Shown: piece after piece, positions 60,349 through 64,000 of the stretch
Position numbering within the stretch: the first letter of the stretch is position 1
How the letters are laid out: each line of letters starts with the position of its first letter
Assembly (NCBI RefSeq): GCF_024228675.1
Contig: NZ_CP100461.1
Span: 3,717,398 to 3,781,397, forward strand
DNA from: Salinigranum marinum
Lineage (GTDB): Archaea; Halobacteriota; Halobacteria; Halobacteriales; Haloferacaceae
Direction of reading: 5' to 3'
DNA: 64,000 nt
The notes under the pieces: model-generated
What the model was told of the DNA's origin: nothing
Database searches by the model: none
Seen by the model: the letters and a program-made list of their open reading frames with translations, nothing else
Program-made: the position numbers and the translations under genes

Positions 60349-61532
60349 CCGCGAGCGACGCCGACGGGAGCGTCGACGCCGCACGCACCGTCGAACGGCC
60401 CGACGGCGGGACGGTCGAGAGCGACGAAGAGACGGAGGCCGTCGTGGAGACGCCGCTCGGCCCCCTCGTGGCCCGGCTGTGGCCCTACCGGGTACCGATC
60501 GGCCTGTTCGCGCTCGTCGTCTTCCTCAGACCGGTCGTCGCCCACCCGTGGTTCCTCGGCTTCGAGCAGATCGCCACGACGATGCTCGTCTGGATGCTGT
60601 TCGTCGCGGCGTGGAACCTCCTGTTCGGTTTCACAGGCTTGCTGTCGTTCGGCCACGCGATGTTCTTCGGCTTCGGGATGTACGGCGTCGCCATCGCGAT
60701 GAGCCGGCTCGACCTGCCGTTTCTCGTCGGCGCGGTCGGCGGGGTCGTCCTCGCCGCCGTCGTCGGCACCCTGCTCGGCCGGCTCATCGTCGAGAAGGGC
60801 GAGATCTACTTCGCCATGCTGACGCTCGCCGTCGGGCAGGCGGTCTACTTCATGGTCAACCGCGACCCGTACGGGTTGACCGGCGGCTCGAACGGCCTCA
60901 CGGGGACCACGCTCCCGCCGTGGATCGAGACGTTCCGAGGGGAGAAGACGCTCACCTTGCTCCCGGAGTTCGCGAACGACTTCTACTACCTGGTCGCGGC
61001 GGTGTTCCTCCTGTGCATGCTGGCACTGTGGCAACTCCTCCGATCGCCGTTCGGCCAGACGCTGATCGCCATCCGCGAGAACGAGCCGCTGGCGCGCGCC
61101 ATGGGCGTCGACACCACCCGGTACAAGATCGCCGCGTTCACCGCGAGCAGCGCGCTCGCGGCCGTCGCGGGCGTCCTCCTCGAACTCAACGACGGAGCCG
61201 CCTCGCTGGCGACGTTCGACGTCCTCACCAGCGGCGACGCGGTGTTGATGGCGATCCTCGGCGGGGTCAACTACTTCTTCGGCCCGATCACGGGCGTGTT
61301 CGTCTGGTTCGGTGCCGAGGACTACCTCACCGACTTCACGCTCCTCCAGCTCCCCCTGGCCGAGTACCCGCTCGTGACGCTGGACGTCTCCGGTATCCTG
61401 CAGTTCTGGCGGTTCGGCCTGGGTGCCATCTTCGTGCTCGTCGTGCTGTTGTCGCCGAAGGACGGCGTCTACGGCCTCCTGCGGACCGGAATCACACGCG
61501 CGTACCACCGTGCACGGGGGGCCGACGAATGA
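60345..61532 (+). CDS. livM: ABC transporter permease (LivM type)
   Basis: 395 residues with a ~40-residue acidic N-terminal extension (DADGSVDAARTVERPDGGTVESDEETEAV) before the membrane helices; LivM family core NLLFGFTGLLSFGHAMFFGFGMYGVAIAM. Pairs with LivH. ATGA overlap with livG. The soluble N-terminal extension is typical of haloarchaea. Confidence 0.93.
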   Translation: MTASDADGSVDAARTVERPDGGTVESDEETEAVVETPLGPLVARLWPYRVPIGLFALVVFLRPVVAHPWFLGFEQIATTMLVWMLFVAAWNLLFGFTGLLSFGHAMFFGFGMYGVAIAMSRLDLPFLVGAVGGVVLAAVVGTLLGRLIVEKGEIYFAMLTLAVGQAVYFMVNRDPYGLTGGSNGLTGTTLPPWIETFRGEKTLTLLPEFANDFYYLVAAVFLLCMLALWQLLRSPFGQTLIAIRENEPLARAMGVDTTRYKIAAFTASSALAAVAGVLLELNDGAASLATFDVLTSGDAVLMAILGGVNYFFGPITGVFVWFGAEDYLTDFTLLQLPLAEYPLVTLDVSGILQFWRFGLGAIFVLVVLLSPKDGVYGLLRTGITRAYHRARGADE

Positions 61533-62347
61533 GCGACGCGCGAGCGGGAGCGCCCCCCGAGGAGGGCGAACCGGCCATCGACGCCCGCGAGGCCGCGCTG
61601 GCGACCGAACAGTTGAGAAAGTCGTTCGGCGAGGTGACCGCCGTCGACGGCGTGTCGCTCCGCGTCCCGGCGGGGGAACTCCGGGCGATCATCGGCCCGA
61701 ACGGGGCCGGCAAGACCACGCTGTTCAACGTCGTGACCGGCGCGCTCACCCCGTCGGGCGGCCAGGTGTGGCTCGACGGGACGGAGGTGACGGACGCGCC
61801 ACAGCACGCGCGTCCCCACCGCGGGCTGGCCCGCTCGTTCCAGGCCAACGAACTATTCACCGACCGGACCGTACTGGAGAACGTCCGCGTGATCGCCCAG
61901 ACGGCCGAACGCGGGGCGTTCAGTCTCGACCTGTTCCGCGACGCCCGGTCGGTCGCCCGCGAGCGGGCGCTCGGACTCATCGATCGCGTCGGCTTCGACG
62001 CCGACGTCGACACGCTCGCTCGGAACCTCTCGCACGGCGATCAGCGCCGCCTGGGGATCGCGATGGCGCTCGCGACCGACCCCGAGGTGTTGCTGTTGGA
62101 CGAACCGACCTCGGGGATGAGCCCAGCCGCCACCGAGGAGACCGCCACGCTCGTCGAGGAGATCCAGGCGGCGATGGGGCTGACGGTGCTGCTCATCGAA
62201 CACGACATGGACGTCGTGCTCTCGATCAGCGACCGGATCTCCGTGCTCGATCGCGGGTCGGTCATCACCACCGGCCCGCCCGACGCGGTCCGCGAGAACA
62301 CCGACGTCCAGGACGCGTACCTCGGCGGGATGCGGGAGGCACTATGA
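61529..62347 (+). CDS. livG: ABC transporter ATP-binding subunit (LivG)
   Basis: 272 residues: Walker A GPNGAGKTT, Walker B (LLLDEPTSGMSP) and an ABC signature variant LSHGDQRRLGIA. Drives the importer with LivF. Short N-terminal acidic extension. ATGA overlaps with livM and livF. Confidence 0.95.
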   Translation: MSDARAGAPPEEGEPAIDAREAALATEQLRKSFGEVTAVDGVSLRVPAGELRAIIGPNGAGKTTLFNVVTGALTPSGGQVWLDGTEVTDAPQHARPHRGLARSFQANELFTDRTVLENVRVIAQTAERGAFSLDLFRDARSVARERALGLIDRVGFDADVDTLARNLSHGDQRRLGIAMALATDPEVLLLDEPTSGMSPAATEETATLVEEIQAAMGLTVLLIEHDMDVVLSISDRISVLDRGSVITTGPPDAVRENTDVQDAYLGGMREAL

Positions 62348-63111
62348 GCGACGGCTCCGCGTCCGACGCCGCGCCCGTCCCCGAAGGGACGCCCGACCCG
62401 CCCGCCGACCCGTTGCTCTCGGTCGAGGGGCTCGAGGCGGGCTACGAGACCGGCCAGGTGCTGTTCGGCGTCGACCTCGCGGTCGGCGACGACGAACTCG
62501 TCTCGCTCCTGGGGCGCAACGGCGCGGGCAAGACGACCACCCTGCGGGCCGTCGCGGGTGCGGAGGTCCCGCGCGTGCTCGGCGGCGACATCCGCCTCGA
62601 CGGGGAGTCGCTCCTCGGCCGACCCGCCTACGAGATCGCGGGCGAGGGCGTCGCGTTCGTCCCCGAGGACCGCCGGTGTTTCCCCCGGTTGAGCATCGCC
62701 GAGAACGTCCGCGTGGCGATCAACCACGCCCGCGATCCGCTCGGACTGGCGGAGGTGTTCGAGTTCTTCCCCGAACTGGCGGAGATGCGCGCGAAGGAGG
62801 CCCGCAACACCAGCGGCGGCGAACAGCAGATGCTCGCCATCGCTCGCGCGGTCGCCGCCAACCCCCGCGTGATGTTGCTCGACGAACCGTTCGAGGGGCT
62901 GGCTCCCTACATCGTCCGCCGGATCGAGGACATCATCGCCGAGATCAACGCCGCCGGGACGGCCGTCCTGATGGTCGAACAGAACGTCGCCGCCGCGATG
63001 GCCGTCGCCGATCGCCACTACGTCCTCGACGAGGGACGCATCGTCGCGCAGGTCTCCACCGAGCAGTTGCGGGCGGACGCCGACCTCCGGCGGGCGTATC
63101 TCGGCGTCTGA
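62344..63111 (+). CDS. livF: ABC transporter ATP-binding subunit (LivF)
   Basis: 255 residues: Walker A LGRNGAGKTTTL, signature NTSGGEQQMLAIAR, Walker B VMLLDEPFEGLAP. Second ATPase of the importer, last gene of the operon. Downstream 176 bases hold no gene. Confidence 0.95.
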   Translation: MSDGSASDAAPVPEGTPDPPADPLLSVEGLEAGYETGQVLFGVDLAVGDDELVSLLGRNGAGKTTTLRAVAGAEVPRVLGGDIRLDGESLLGRPAYEIAGEGVAFVPEDRRCFPRLSIAENVRVAINHARDPLGLAEVFEFFPELAEMRAKEARNTSGGEQQMLAIARAVAANPRVMLLDEPFEGLAPYIVRRIEDIIAEINAAGTAVLMVEQNVAAAMAVADRHYVLDEGRIVAQVSTEQLRADADLRRAYLGV

Positions 63112-63287
63112 TCGCCGTTTCGCTCCCGTCGGTCGGTGTACACGATCGCACAACGTCGTATTTTTTACTCCATCGACGAACGTACACGGGGAGAGATCGC
63201 GGAAGGAGGCGTGAACGTCCACGATCTCGATCGGGTGCTAGCGTTTCTCACAGAATAGCTAAGTGTAAACCTTCACAATCGTTAACT

Positions 63288-63470
63288 ATGGACTCCGCCA
63301 GTCCGCGCCGTTCCGGCATCGGCAGTCCGACCGTCCCCGCACGCGGCGGGACCGGGTTCGACCCGTCGGCCACACCGGCAGGGACACTGGCGGAGACACC
63401 CACCCGTTCGCTCCACTCCTCGCGCTCGCTCGCGGGTACCGACGACGGGGACGCCGATGGCGTCCCGTGA
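63288..63470 (+). CDS. 60-aa uncharacterised protein
   Basis: MDSASPRRSGIGSPTVPARGGTGFDPSATPAGTLAETPTRSLHSSRSLAGTDDGDADG: a low-complexity Ser/Thr/Gly-rich small protein. A/T-rich upstream block (63255-63287, AATAGCTAAGTGTAAACC) supplies a plausible promoter. Moderate call; no family. Confidence 0.45.
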   Translation: MDSASPRRSGIGSPTVPARGGTGFDPSATPAGTLAETPTRSLHSSRSLAGTDDGDADGVP

Positions 63471-63558
63471 TCGCCCCGCTGTAGCGATGCCCGTTCGCAC
63501 CCGCGTCCGCGACCCCGCGGTCCGCACCGACACGCAGCCACGCCACCCACACTCTCCC

Positions 63559-64000
63559 ATGAGTACCACCAGAGACCACCCCGAGTACCGACTCCCGGAC
63601 CCCAACTTCCACCGCGTCCAGTTGCTCGACGTGGACGGGGGGGTACGGCCCGACGTCGATCTCCCGGCGATCCCCGACGAGCGACTGCTCGCCATCTACG
63701 AGGACATGCGCCTCGCCCGCCGCTTCGACGAGCGCGCAGTCAGCCTCCAGCGCCAGGGACGCATCTCGACGTACGCACCGATCCGCGGTCACGAGGCCGC
63801 ACAGGTCGCCAGCGCCCACGCTCTCGCTGACGACGACTGGTGTTACCCGACCTACCGTGACCACGCCGCCAAGTACGTCCGCGGGATGGACCTCGCAACG
63901 ATGTTGAAAGCGATGGCCGGCCACGGCGACGGCTACCGTATCGACGAGGACGTCCGCGTCATGCCCGAGTTCATCCCGATCGCCACGCAGATCCCACAGG
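63559..64000 (+). CDS. 2-oxoacid dehydrogenase E1 component, alpha subunit (N-terminal part)
   Basis: 147 codons visible, cut by the window end: MSTTRDHPEYRLPDPNFHRVQLLDVDGGVRPDVDLPAIPDERLLAIYEDMRLARRFDERAVSLQRQGRISTYAPIRGHEAAQVASAHALADDDW. Same family as the gene at 50514-51545; in this case it is at the start of a likely E1/E2 operon that continues past base 64000. Confidence 0.9.
   Translation, partial: MSTTRDHPEYRLPDPNFHRVQLLDVDGGVRPDVDLPAIPDERLLAIYEDMRLARRFDERAVSLQRQGRISTYAPIRGHEAAQVASAHALADDDWCYPTYRDHAAKYVRGMDLATMLKAMAGHGDGYRIDEDVRVMPEFIPIATQIPQ

Overview
The window is chromosomal DNA of a halophilic archaeon (class Halobacteria). The evidence is very high GC with GC-rich third codon positions, strongly acidic proteins, promoters with TATA elements about 25-30 bases upstream of start codons (leaderless transcripts), Tat-type lipoprotein signals, and marker genes: MCM helicase, aIF1A, TFB, archaeosine synthase ArcS, a MoaD/SAMP-type ubiquitin-like protein, halocyanin, the tubulin-like CetZ, and the F420 genes cofC and cofG. 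The run cetZ - membrane protein - cofC - cofG matches the arrangement I recall from Haloferax. I cannot name the species. I recognised no rRNA, tRNA, CRISPR array or intact insertion sequence.

Layout. 1-12.2 kb: a Rieske protein cut by the window edge, a radical SAM enzyme with a methyltransferase, the first of four universal stress proteins, AzlCD amino-acid export, a MoaD-type protein coupled to a small partner, and a HyuAB hydantoinase/oxoprolinase operon. 12.3-17.9 kb: arcS, a lipoprotein, several small zinc-binding or uncharacterised proteins, aIF1A, an AhpD-like protein, a DUF1684 protein and a VIT1-like transporter. 18-22.2 kb: a redox block (CoA-disulfide-reductase-like flavoenzyme, thioredoxin, glutamine amidotransferase, OsmC), with two perfect inverted repeats at promoters. 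22.3-26.6 kb: mcm, a TOBE protein, then decayed carbon monoxide dehydrogenase (cox) genes. 26.8-32.5 kb: a block of uncharacterised haloarchaeal proteins with a canonical MinD-like ATPase, a second ATPase lacking the Walker A lysine, and a TFB; several of these genes overlap by 4 bases.

32.5-43.3 kb: a stress and energy region with two gene-poor stretches. It holds a halocyanin, two CBS proteins (one fused to a ribosome-hibernation-like module), two single C2H2 zinc-finger proteins, three more universal stress proteins, a thiolase with its DUF35 partner, a frameshifted hydrolase, a PPOX-like protein and a HIT protein. 43.3-46.3 kb: two genes that share a 27-base upstream repeat, one encoding half of an ATP-grasp enzyme, followed by a surface-anchored two-winged-helix regulator with a Ser/Asp-rich repeat ectodomain. 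46.3-53.9 kb: galT-like, uracil-DNA glycosylase, an intergenic block of strong hairpins, TrkA/RAM regulators on a divergent promoter, a lone E1-alpha, tmk and an NAD-binding epimerase. 54.1-57.9 kb: cetZ and F420 genes. 58-63.1 kb: a five-gene branched-chain-amino-acid-type ABC importer joined throughout by 4-base stop/start overlaps. The window ends inside a second 2-oxoacid dehydrogenase E1-alpha gene.

The best candidates for something undescribed are the MinD/TFB block (26.8-32.5 kb), the shared-promoter pair with the half ATP-grasp protein (43.4-44.6 kb), the tandem hairpins at 48.43-48.51 kb, the MoaD pair whose diglycine ending sits on the partner (6.8-7.4 kb), and the 16-base motif shared by two gene-poor regions.
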